NCBI GenBank assembly: GCA_009760855.2
Contig: WPIO01000056.1
Location: 1,182,501-1,244,500 of the forward strand
Direction of reading: 5' to 3'
Source: Cristatella mucedo
Taxonomy: Eukaryota > Bryozoa > Phylactolaemata > Cristatellidae
Length of the DNA: 62,000 nucleotides
The notes under the pieces are model-generated. The model made no database searches. It had not been told where the DNA came from and saw only the letters and a program-made list of their open reading frames with translations. Both the position numbers and the translations under genes were made by a program. Within the stretch, counting starts at the first letter, position 1, and every line of letters starts with the position of its first letter. Positions 51,717 to 62,000 of the stretch are shown piece by piece.

Positions 51717-51745
51717 GTGTGTGTGTGTGTGGGTGTGTGCGCGTA
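51441..51745. repeat. (CA)n followed by (TA)n and (TG)n: imperfect inverted microsatellite
   Basis: CA runs at 51441-51590 and TG runs at 51613-51740 flank a short TATATATA centre near 51596-51606, so the two halves can fold on each other. All Cys/Val/His/Thr frames are artefacts. Confidence 0.96.
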
Positions 51746-51878
51746 GTCCTAGTGCTATAGTGCTTGGGAGCAGTTAACATATTAAGCATTATATATTAAT
51801 CCCGATCAATAGCTTTAATTTTCACAGCTTGGCATTTACAATGCCTCTAGTGGATGTATCTATGTAATGCTAATTAGT

Positions 51879-52201
<323 letters not shown>

Positions 52202-52202
<1 letters not shown>

Positions 52203-53828
52203 AGGCTCACTGTTTGCACCTCAAAGAGGAATGCACATGTGCCAAGATATTGCTGAGTTTTTTACATATGGTGACTATGGTAAGAGGTCATCGAGACTAG
52301 AAAAATGGTGTCAATCCTGACGGGCCTCTTAAGCGGTTTGACGAAGTTTGATTGTAGTCTTTGCGAGTAGCACAGCCGGGTCACTAAAGCGCCTGCTATT
52401 CCCGAGACTAGTCACAACTGACCGAATTTTCGGTACGGAAGAACAGCCCCAATAAGAGCCATTGGTGGGTTCTCTGGAGATGCTGCTGCCTCTACTGCAC
52501 GTCATGTTAAGCCTTATTAAGCGTCATGTCACTGCTCTAGACAACGATTCAATAGCTTTCAAGTAAATCAAAGGTGTAGTAGCAGCAGCACAGCTGTCGG
52601 AGGCCTGAGGTCTAAGGTCTAAGCATCTTCGTCGGGCCAGAGAGAAAGAAGGTCGTCGAGTTTGAGGCTTGCCGAGGAACAGAACCGGGCATGGCGGCTT
52701 AGAAAATTTTTCTTATTGTGGCTGCGGCTTTCAGGGCAATTACCAGTGTGAAAACTAGTTGCAGCTGGTTCAGGTTCTCACAAAGAAAGAGATGCCGAAG
52801 TGAGATGCGAAATGTCCATCAAATTTATGTGCTTGATGCTCATATTTATAAATTCACGGAGAAAACAGGAGCTTGCTCGAGTAGAGCAATACGAGCGCTT
52901 TCACACGTTATATTGGACTAAGAACGTCATTACAAAGGTCAATAAGACGAAAACGTGATAATCTTAACGGGGTAGCCGATGAAAAATGTTAAGAATTGTT
53001 AATATATTTGAAGTTTGCATATTAAAAGATAAACCAACTATGATGCAATCATAAATTTGGTGGTTTCCAGATGACTGGAACATGGTAAATACAATTGTTA
53101 TCTAAGACTTATTTAAACCGAAAGTATCATCGAGCATAACAAAATAATTTTCTTTGAAAATAACCGAGCCGGAACTGCGGTTTTCTGGTGAACTCTGCGA
53201 ATATAAGCTACTCAGCCCTAAAAGGACCCTCGGAAAATAACTTTGGAAAATGACAAAACGTAAAATTTTCTCGGAAATGAAACGCCCCTCGAGATCAAAC
53301 GTCCGACTAGTAGTAGTACAAGATCATACAAGAGTAAACCCCCTATCGTAGTCCTGCCTCTGCTTCCCCGCCCGCCCATAGCAACCGGCCGCAAACGGCA
53401 TTCCAAGGCCCACTCCTTATTTACTTGGCAGAAACATATTTACATTGGTATGTTTACATCGGATCAGAAACCGGAAGTGACTATCGCTCGGCCAGTAGAC
53501 GAACATTAGGGATAGTGTATTGAGAATTTACTGCTTCCGGGGCCGCCGTAACTAAGGAGTCCATTTTCACGGCACCGCATGAATCCCGGGACAGCTGATC
53601 CAGTTCCTGTAGCAGCCCTTTTGGCTTGGCTGAGTAGAAGGGCTGTTGCAAGAGCAGTGACGAGCTCTTTAAGCGTAATGTAATCGCATCGAGCCTGGTC
53701 GGCGAGCTGCAGGTTGGGATAGGCCGTACCCTGAAATTAGTGACTGCACTGATGAGTCAGACCAGCAGACGGATGAGGATCTAATTGGAATGAGTTAAAC
53801 CGTCTTAATATTTGCATAAAATCCTAGC
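52202..53828. other. Unannotated spacer
   Basis: No gene, RNA or repeat family was recognised. Confidence 0.45.
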
Positions 53829-54125
53829 CTAACTCAGAAACTAAAAGGCGTAGCCCTTGAGTTCGGTTCGGCCAGCATATCTCCTGTAGCATCTGCACGA
53901 AATGTAGGTGTACTGCTACCTTTAACTTTATGATCACCTCAGCTCCACAGTTAAGTCTGCCTACTTTCACATAGTCGAGAGTAAAGAAATTCAGACATGC
54001 TTAGACAGCGACACTACGACCAAGCGGATCCATTCTCTTCGCGACTTCCGTAGCTCAGTACATGAAGGGCTTCCAGCTTGTGCAATAAGGAGCTACCAGT
54101 TGGTGCAGGAATCAGCAGCTTCAAA
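53829..54125 (+). mobile_element. Old LINE-A fragment
   Basis: The nucleotide string TCTCCTGTAGCATCTGCACG ... CAGTTAAGTCTGCCTACTTT ... TTAGACAGCGACACTACGAC parallels LINE-A RT C-terminal sequence with many indels. Confidence 0.75.
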
Positions 54126-54235
54126 TCCCAAGGCTCAAGAAACTTATCATAGTGTGGCGTGCTACTGTAAATTAAATTACGCTTTTAAGGAAGCAAATGT
54201 TTTTTATGGGAACATGAAAATATCTATTACAAATA

Positions 54236-54410
54236 ATGCATTATATATAGCGTCCTTAGATAACTCATAACTTTCTAAGCACTTTACATTTGCTGCTAAG
54301 GAAACACGATCGAATGGTAGTATGCTCAATAAACAACAAGAATAAAATGGTTAGGGGTGACATGCTCAGTGTCAGCGTGCAAGTTTGGTTTGTGGCAGCA
54401 GGCAACATTG
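54236..54410 (-). mobile_element. LINE-A 3' fragment
   Basis: Inverted terminus (CACTTTACATTTGCTGCTAA) and 3' UTR (GTTAGGGGTGACATGCTCAG). It lies between two plus-strand LINE-A pieces. Confidence 0.78.
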
Positions 54411-54995
54411 TGTCTTGCAGTGTCTATCTTCTGCTAGCATCTCTAGCCGTGAGGTAAGAATTGAAAGTGTGACCAATGACGAAATGTTTGTGTGTCTCAT
54501 TAATCCGAGATATGTTAATCTACCCCAGGAGTTCATTGGAAGAGGCTGATTCGTATACAATACTCATTATTTGAAAATAACGAAAACCGTTCCAATCTTC
54601 ATCGCCGCGGAAAGAGGCAAGGACTACAGCCTGGTTTGAAGTTGACCGCGACTGAGACGTAGGTTTAAATCGCCAAGTACCAGTTCAATTCATGCTCTTT
54701 GTCTACAATAGAAATCGCGGAGATTTTATTGTGCGGCATAGCAAAATACCAATCAATCTGATAATTTTTGTTAATCCTATGCTTCGAAAATGTAGTGACA
54801 TACTTATTTTAGCTTACGATCTGTCAAACCAAGAGGTTTCAGAGTGCATTTCGCATTAACCATCGATAGATGCACTCACACAGCAATCAGCATTCTACGA
54901 TAGCAACTCGGGCTAGTGGAAAGACTTATAGAGAATCCAGGTCAAGAGAGGCAACCAGATGGAAAGTAACGAAATCAGTGACCGAACAGCTTGGC
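54411..54995. other. Unannotated spacer
   Basis: Nothing recognised. Confidence 0.4.
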
Positions 54996-55690
54996 TTTAG
55001 CATTGCCTTAGAGGTTCTGTCACTCAGTTTTAGGATCCTTCGTTGTCTAGCTTCAGCCTACCGATCAGAACTACTCCCCTACCACGCTAGGCATCGTGCT
55101 AACCACTGTTCCGACTCGGATCGTTTAGCTGAACCTCGTACGTACCAACACCGCTTGGAAACTGACCGCAATAGCGCAGGTGGTAAAGTGCTCGCTCTTC
55201 ACGATCGAGATCGTGGGTTCGAATCCTGCAGTGGGCAATTCTTAACCACTAACTGCAAGCGGCCGTGGTAGCCGTTTAGGCTCTTCTACCCTATGCAAAT
55301 GAGGCTGTTAAATCAGCCAGCAGTTTTTAGTTCGCATGCTCTCAAAGCCTGGAATTCACTCTCGATTTGTGTACGAAATCCCCTGACTTAATTACATTTA
55401 AAAAGAAGCTACAAGCACACTTGTTCATCACAGCATTTAGTGGGTTCTTGTGATTTGTCCTCTGTATGCTTATGCATGCTGACACTGTGAATGCTGCTAC
55501 TAATCACATTTGAATGTTGATCCTGTGCAGGTCATGTCATGCTTTTTCACCTTGAGCATGCTTCCACTAAGCATTCGATCATGCTTCCTTTACAGCACAC
55601 ATTTCTTGAGAAATATATTTTAAATACACGACTTTATACGGCGAGATGTTAATTTCACTGAGGCTGCTACACAATATATTTTTATTATCA
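54996..55690 (+). mobile_element. LINE-A fragment split by SINE-B
   Basis: EVLSLSFRILRCLASAYRSE and LLPYHARHRANHCSDSDRLA precede the SINE. HALKAWNSL, the FSGFL-like end and 3' UTR (TGTCCTCTGTATGCTTATGC) follow it. The terminus near 55610-55690 is eroded. Confidence 0.82.
55160..55332 (+). mobile_element. SINE-B nested in LINE-A (diverged head)
   Basis: GACCGCAATAGCGCAGGTGG, TCGTGGGTTCGAATCCTGCA, GTGGTAGCCGTTTAGGCTCT and GAGGCTGTTAAATCAGC. Confidence 0.85.
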
Positions 55691-55799
55691 TTACCAAATG
55701 TTGGGTGGTCGGAGCTTAGGCAGCACGGTATTTGGTAGTTGATCTAAAGTTAAGTAAAGGTAGGGTGAGAGGATTAAACAGCCTATTTCATGTACATAG

Positions 55800-56045
55800 C
55801 AACTTAGATATTCTCCTGCTGCCGACTGTCGAGCATCCGTTCCAGCCGGCCTGAGCTGCAATTTATATACCACTCACATCCTCGACTTTGGTTGTGCTTT
55901 CCACTTTCTCTTTATTCCACGAAATGAAGTCTGTAGCATCCGTAGGCCTACCGAAAGCCCCTCTGGCTCTATGTGTGCGACATAAGTTTCTGTTTCTTAT
56001 CACCCACTAAGTCTTTGTGGAGTGTCATACAGAGATTATTAATGC
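55800..56045 (+). mobile_element. LINE-B 3' UTR fragment
   Basis: TCTCCTGCTGCCGACTGTCG ... GAAATGAAGTCTGTAGC ... CTACCGAAAGCCCCTCTGGC ... CACTAAGTCTTTGTGGAGTG, diverged and without a repeat tail. Confidence 0.8.
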
Positions 56046-56452
56046 AGCAGAAGTACATCAGGGTAAATGTACATATGCAGATGGCTATACATGAATCGCC
56101 TGGTACTGGTGAAGAACGGGTTATACTATACGACATGCTAATCCTCGTATCTAGGCTAACTCTTGCTAGGCTCTTCAGTTTGATGTATATCGTTCTATGC
56201 GTGACTATAAATTCTAACTTCGCATGTGTACGGGTGGAAGGGCTGCATCGGTAGACTAACTTGGGATCGCTTGAAAAATCTTGGCAGCCACGAACCCCAA
56301 GAAAAACAGAAGGCGACGGCGAGACTTGTTAAATCCCTTCAATTTCGCTCTTTTCTGTTCAATAACCTGTGAGCTCATATACACTGTTCTTGTCAAAAGC
56401 TGCATGCACTTATATATTTTATCCTGGTCAAGAGCGGGCTCTCCTATATACT
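56046..56452. other. Unannotated spacer
   Basis: Nothing recognised. Confidence 0.4.
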
Positions 56453-57900
56453 AATTTGGTAAGTTCCAGTCCGGTTTTAGAGCTAATAACTCAAAAGAGA
56501 CAGCATTGCGTCGTATGTATAACTAACTTCTTACTAATGCTGACTTATGTAGATTCTTTCTGCTTGTTTTGCTCGATCTTTCGGCAGCTTTTGATACTAA
56601 CTATAACCAAGTTCTTTTAGAGCGTGTCTCATCTCGCCCGGGCATCACTGGCACTGCTCTGCAATGATTCAGGTCCTATCTCAGTGGGAGACTCCAGAGT
56701 ATTGACATGAATGGACAAAGCTCATCCGAGGTACCTCTGAAATGTAGGACACCTCAGGGCTCCATGCTAGGTCCGATTTTTTACGGGTTTCTATTTTTCC
56801 TGTTGCCGATTTTACTGCCAGGCGTAACCTAGGCTTTCACTTGTATGCAAATGACACACAGTTGTACCTTTGCCTTGATCTCCCCCAGCCTCCAACATGG
56901 CTAATTATCTCAAGTAAATTGACGCATGTATAGATGACACACGCAGAAGGATGGCTCCAAACTTTCTCAAAAACCTACGTTACGGACAAACAAAGTGTGA
57001 TTCGGAAATTGAAAAACCCAAAGCTCAAAATTGGCTATGCCAGCGTAGATTCTGAGCGAAATTTAGGTATCATGTTTCAAAGTGATTAGACTGCCATATA
57101 AGCTCCAGAGTCAAGTCTGCCTGAGCTTAGCCACATAAAATCGCAAAAATGTGGGCTTCCTTAGACAGGGACTCTAATTGTCAAATGTCCCATGCAGTTG
57201 TGGCATCCTATCTTGACATCTGTAACTCAGTGCTTGCTGGCCGACCTGCCAGTGCATTCAGACGCTCACAGTTGGTGCAAAACTCTACAGCCAGACACGT
57301 CTCTTTCGAGCATTGCAGTTGCCACATCGCACAACTTCTCGCCGACCTACACTGGTTCTCAGCAAAGCAGTGTATCATCATCAAGTTTCTGTCGCTCACT
57401 TTAGGTCTCTTTATTCGTTAGCTCTAGCCTACCTATCTGATCTACTCCCCCACCAGACTAAGCATAGTAACACCCGCCTTTTTGATTAGAATCGTTTTCA
57501 TATACCTCGTACGAAACTCAAATCCTTTGGATACTGTGCCTTTAGTTCGTCAAACCTCAATGCCTGGAACTCCCTTACGACTGGCGTCGTGACATCCCCT
57601 GACTTAACGACATTTGAAAAGAAGCTAAAACGCATATCTTTGTCACAGCATTTAGTGGGTCAACGTGCGTGATTCGTCTTGTGTAAGCTTATGCAAGCTG
57701 ACGCTCTGCATGCTGCCACAAACCATATTTGCATGATTTCCTTTTGCACGTCACCTCCTATTATGTTGTGCTTGTTAACCCTGAGCAAGATATCACTAAC
57801 CATTCAATCACGCTTCCTTTACAGCATATGTAAAGCGCTAATAAAGAGCTTAACTTCTCTGAGGAGACTACACAAAGTATTTTATTGTTATTATTACATT
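56453..57900 (+). mobile_element. Degenerate LINE-A copy, RT core to 3' end
   Basis: GTAAGTTCCAGTCCGGTTTT (SKFQSGF), LLVLLDLSAAFDTNYNQVLL, RPGITGTALQ with TGA after it, SSEVPLKCRTPQGSMLG, and YANDTQLYLCLD in place of YADD. LADLHWFSAKQCI follows, with an eroded terminus and (ATT)n-like tail near 57885-57895. Numerous stops and indels; a changed catalytic Asp (D to N) shows long inactivity. Confidence 0.88.
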
Positions 57901-58700
57901 ATACTATTCTGTTTCAGAGCTGCACTTGCATATATTCTACTATGACCCACCTGAGGTAAGTGTTCCTCAGACTGGTAACAGTTAGCCTAACTGCCTCATC
58001 AGAAGTGATCGCTTCCGCATGGTGGTAGTGTTTGATTCAAGCACCAGAACGCTCAGTGCCGTGGGTAGGGCTGACTGTAAACTTCTGTAAAGCACCTGTA
58101 AAGCATTTTTCAAGTACTCTAGAAAGATCGGATAACCCTGAGTTAGTGCTAGATTGATTCAGAGGATTTTAGTAAATGGCATGTTAACGTACAGATTAAA
58201 AATGTGTGCTCTGCTCACTGCCACTTTATTTGTTGGGATACACATTGTCCGAGCACATGCAGTTATACAAGGGATACCTAGAAGAACATTAGCCCACAAA
58301 AATTAAGCAGACATGGTAGATCTGTTGCTTAAGCAGTTGGATAGTCACGGAACGGCTGTATGAACGCTAGCTTGCCTGGCCCACCACAGGTAAGTATAGT
58401 GTCAGTCGCAGATTAGGTTATATAGCTGTCACTCGCATCGTTCGTTACCTGGACTGTGTCTTTAGTTATGGTGCAGTCCACAGGCGTCCGATGCCAATGC
58501 TAAATCGCCGTCATTCAAGGCCGTTCAAGCATGGCCTCATTCGTTCCTAGCTGATCAGCCGCTGCTAGTTCGGCCATGACCCTGAATTAGCCCGTATTTA
58601 TTATTATTACTGTTATTAGATGCTCCTTATTCCTGAGCTAAGCCAAATGCGTGAGGTTGAACGACGCCTGTGGCCTGTGCTTTCAGATTATAATCGGCAG
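57901..58700. other. Unannotated spacer
   Basis: A short ATT tract at 58598-58618 may be the remnant of a LINE-A tail. Nothing else was recognised. Confidence 0.4.
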
Positions 58701-58703
58701 TAT

Positions 58704-58985
58704 GTAGGTATGTATGCACATACGTACGTATGTGTATGCGTACCTACGTACGTATGTATGTATGTATGCATGCATGCATGCATGTATGTATGTATGTATG
58801 TATGTATGTATGCATGTATGTATGTATGTGTGTATGTATGTATGTATGTATGTATGTATGTATGTATGTATGTATGTATGTATGTATGTATGTATGTATG
58901 TATGTATGTATGTATGTATGTATGTATGTATGTATGTATGTATGTATGTATGTATGTATGGATGGATGGATGAATGGATGGATGT
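58704..58985. repeat. (TATG)n tetranucleotide array
   Basis: About 70 units of TATG with CATG, TACG and GGATG variants, purest at 58830-58960. Met/Tyr/Val/Cys frames are artefacts. Confidence 0.97.
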
Positions 58986-60554
58986 ATGCAGCAGCTTATT
59001 ACAGCTGGAAATGCTGTGTTACTGTTGGTACATAAGTATTGAGGCTGAAAATTGAGCCTAGGAATATAAAAACAGCACCGTTGCATTGATGGATCAAGCT
59101 GAAGTTTGTGAATTGCCAGAACTGTATCGTTGATAAATGTCGCTAGCTTCAGAGTGATGCCTTCATTGATTTAAGAGCTGACAGTTTGCTCCACTGTCCT
59201 GCAATCGTGCTAAGGACTACTTAAAAATACAGAACGGTGGAGATCTGGCGGTCTTTGTTTTTGTATATGCCTTTCCGAAAATAGTATAGCAAAAAAACTA
59301 GGGAGACAGAAAATATCTTCAGCTCAAGCATTGCACGTCTCGTCATTAAAAACAACAGTTTCTTCTATTACGGAGTCAATAAATTTACAAGTAAACTTTA
59401 TGACTATCCATTGAATTTCAATTATTTCTCGGCATAAACTATTTGGTAAACTAGCGTTGTTTGCAGAATTTGTCCCTTGATATTTACTGAGGAACTTGCT
59501 ATAGATGGAGGGCAAAAGTGATAACTTCTCTTCTAAAGAGAAATTAAAAAGCTAATGGCACGTTAAATAAATTAGTGGTACGTCTCCCAGTAGTTGCACA
59601 GCTCGTGGTGCTGAGCAAGTATACTATTAAAATTCAGAAAAAAACACGTTTTTAAAGCCAAACAAACTCCACTGTGAAAATCTGATCTTGGATTAATAAT
59701 GCACTATTTTATTAACTATTACCGGCTATTTTTACGATGAATTGTATTGATGCTGGGAGAAAGACTGCACTTCTAAAGTTCATTAAAATACGTTCAAGCG
59801 TTCCACAGGTAAAAATAATAATGAGTAATGTTTGTTGGGACTAAAATTCGATATTTTGTATTTTAAATGTGGTAATGAACAATATTTCAGCCATTCCACA
59901 CTTCTAAGGTGACCAGCTCACACAATATTGGGCCATAGCATTGATTACTTTAACAAGTTCATCACACACAGCAGCACTGGTAAGGGACTAATTTTTTTTC
60001 CATTAAAGGATGCTCACAGTTTCTATACTAATGATGCTATGCATGTTCTGGTTGAGTTTCACATTAGCCCAGTCAAAACCACAGCCGTTTACATTAAAAG
60101 GGCCATCACATCAATGGCCTTGGAGGAGACTACATTAATTATTTATCATAAAAATAAATTAGAGAACTACAATTAGTATCTGCCGTGTATTCTTTAGGCT
60201 GCATAAAAGTTACATATATTTAAGCTGGCAAACTATTGAAAATCTCTTCTTCAGCTAGAAAAATTGCATAATAACAGCAACATTGTGCTGCAGCATTCCC
60301 TACGAGGCTCTGTTTCCAAAATTTTAAAGTTTGCTGCATGTAAAATCATTTGAGTTACGCAAGACTGAAAACGGATACCTTCGCTGCATTTTTTATGAGT
60401 TTCGCAAAAGACTAAATGAAGCAATATGTAAGTCAGATGTAAAGAGAGACATTAAGAAATTAAATAATAACACATTGAATCGAGAATTTCGCATTCATTT
60501 TTCGATTTATATGTCCGTCTTATTTACTCATTCTCGCACTCTTTTCTCAATGCA
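58986..60554. other. AT-rich spacer without recognised gene
   Basis: Frames 59928-60176 and 60331-60567 (82 and 78 codons) match nothing known. No RNA gene was seen. Confidence 0.4.
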
Positions 60555-61955
60555 ATGCAATGCATGATTGCAATATATTCACTGCAATACATCTCTGTCA
60601 GTAATTCCAAAAAGTCACATTGACTAGATGGATGCTACGCAGGAGAGTTATATTCTGCAGTGCGATAAAAGCATAATCTGCTTTTGGTACTCATGCAGAG
60701 TTCAACAGACTTCATCTCATGAAGCAAAGACAACATGTGAAGCATAGTACAGGCCTTTAAGTAATGAGGGCAATAGATGTAGTTTTTTGCATGGAAGTAG
60801 CACCTCAGGAAGGCTGGAAAGAATGTGTCACAGTTGGCTGCAATCTTAAAGAAGTTGTCTCTGCAAGTCAAGTAATAACTGTGCAAGCATATCACGCAGT
60901 CTATGACCTGCAGAGCTAAAGCTTACCGCACCAACTTTCTGCAAGCTTAAGAATGAAACTGCTAATTTATTGTTCACAGATGACCTTAGTGCACAAGAGG
61001 CCGAAACTGGTACAACAAATTAGCTAGGTATGAATGAGCCAAGCCTTGGCAGGCCTTGTCGGTCAGCGTAATAGCAGTACCCCGTATCTGTCGAATCACT
61101 GGAAGCCACTGAAACTCTTCCAGGGAAGGAGACACTTGGCTGAATCTAAGGGGATTTTTTTATCTGCCTCGCAGCCATATCTGTTGCAAGGTGTAGTAAC
61201 CTAATGTTTGTTTTGGTACATCAGCCAAAATGCAATCGCAATAATCAAGCCGAGACTGAACCAGAAAGTTGAATTCTTACAAACCACCGCGGTAAAATAT
61301 ACCTATTCTTAGTTAAAGATCAGACGTAATCGCTATCTGTGGAGAATTATTTTTAATGAAACTGTCAAAATTTAGGCAATTACCAAAGCAATACCTAAAC
61401 TCTGAGCACGTTGTGACGGTCTCAAAACAGCATCACCTATTAGATAAACAAGTCTTCTAGTCAAGCCAAAATTATTAGGATGTCCTATAGTAGCAGATCA
61501 GTTCTATCGTCATTTATTTAAGGGAAAATTTCCGACATCAAGGATCGAATGTTTGCAAGGTAAACATTGAATCTATAAGTCGCTGTAGTAGATTCCGCCT
61601 GCTTAAACCGCGAAAAATGTACGAGTATCTTTCATATAGAAGCGATAGCCGATCCAATGTGCTTGAATAATTTTTCCAGAATTTTCTGTATAAATGAAAA
61701 ACGGCAGAAAGCTGAACATGAACCCGTGTGATACTCTACACGTGGCTGGTCTGGTGGATGAGACATCATCCCAGAACGATGCCCATTGAACACGATTGGA
61801 CACGAACAGTTTTAACCCCGAGATTAACTGGCCTCCCAAACCGATCGCTGTTCTTTTTAAGTAGGATGTCGTGATCAATATTATCGAACTCAACCGATAG
61901 ATCGAACAGGACCAAGTCATTCCCATCGGTTTGCTGCATAGGATACCATTGGTTA
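60555..61955 (-). mobile_element. Old LINE-B copy
   Basis: On the minus strand the RT motif A region NDLVLFDLSVEFDNIDHDIL (near 61850-61920) comes first. A long eroded middle follows, with a LINE-B C-terminal region whose nucleotides match GCTAAGTATGAATGAGCCAAG-type sequence near 61020. The 3' UTR (61-codon-scale match at 60640-60900) precedes a tail of GCATT-like units at about 60550-60565. The middle part (61265-61560) is inferred by continuity only. Confidence 0.65.

Positions 61956-61960
<5 letters not shown>

Positions 61961-62000
<40 letters not shown>
61961..62000. repeat. (GA)n microsatellite reaching the window end
   Basis: Twenty GA units run to the last base, so true length is unknown. 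Confidence 0.95.

Noticed and set aside
58704-58985. CRISPR-like or satellite array
   Set aside because: Simple 4-base repeat without spacers in a eukaryotic genome.
58620-59086. Met/Tyr/Val/Cys frames over the TATG array
   Set aside because: Repeat translations.

Overview
The window looks like nuclear DNA of a non-vertebrate metazoan. Genes are split by GT-AG introns, spacers are long and full of degenerate LINEs and tRNA-like SINEs, and there are long (GA)n, (GT)n, (AT)n and (TATG)n arrays. I cannot name the species; a lophotrochozoan, chelicerate or other invertebrate with an L2/CR1-rich genome would fit. Most open frames in the window are repeat or microsatellite translations, not genes.

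Layout. 1-13.8 kb: no recognisable protein gene. It holds CpG-rich blocks, microsatellites, LINE and SINE copies, and one good tRNA-Pro(TGG) at 12441-12512. 13.85-23.73 kb, minus strand: a seven-exon gene whose spliced product (791 codons from the first usable ATG) reads as FAAP100, a subunit of the Fanconi anaemia core complex. 25.84-31.99 kb, plus strand: a complete six-exon ADHFE1 (hydroxyacid-oxoacid transhydrogenase, 470 aa) with intact iron-ADH metal ligands. The two genes are divergent, about 2.1 kb apart. 33.36-34.30 kb and 43.60-44.64 kb, minus strand: two paralogous four-exon genes for small secreted cysteine-rich WAP-like proteins. They lie on a direct segmental duplication about 10.3 kb apart, and the second copy lacks the aligned start codon. 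41.1-42.97 kb: a decayed member of a dispersed invertebrate gene family, split by a LINE. 45-62 kb: essentially repeats and apparently non-coding AT-rich DNA.

Mobile DNA. Two LINE families dominate. LINE-A (L2/CR1-like reverse transcriptase) ends in a hairpin followed by (ATT)n. LINE-B is a related family ending in (ACATT)n. SINE-A is tRNA-like and carries a 3' end almost identical to the LINE-A hairpin tail, so it probably parasitises LINE-A. SINE-B is a second tRNA-like family with a (TTTA)n tail. SINEs are nested in LINEs at four places. One LINE-B copy abuts the acceptor of the last FAAP100 exon. Near-perfect hairpins occur at 38053-38137 and in ADHFE1 intron 4.

The genes do not form an operon or shared pathway: FAAP100 acts in DNA crosslink repair, ADHFE1 in mitochondrial gamma-hydroxybutyrate metabolism, and the WAP-like proteins are probably extracellular. 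All identifications come from reading translations and splice sites by eye against remembered families; no search was run.
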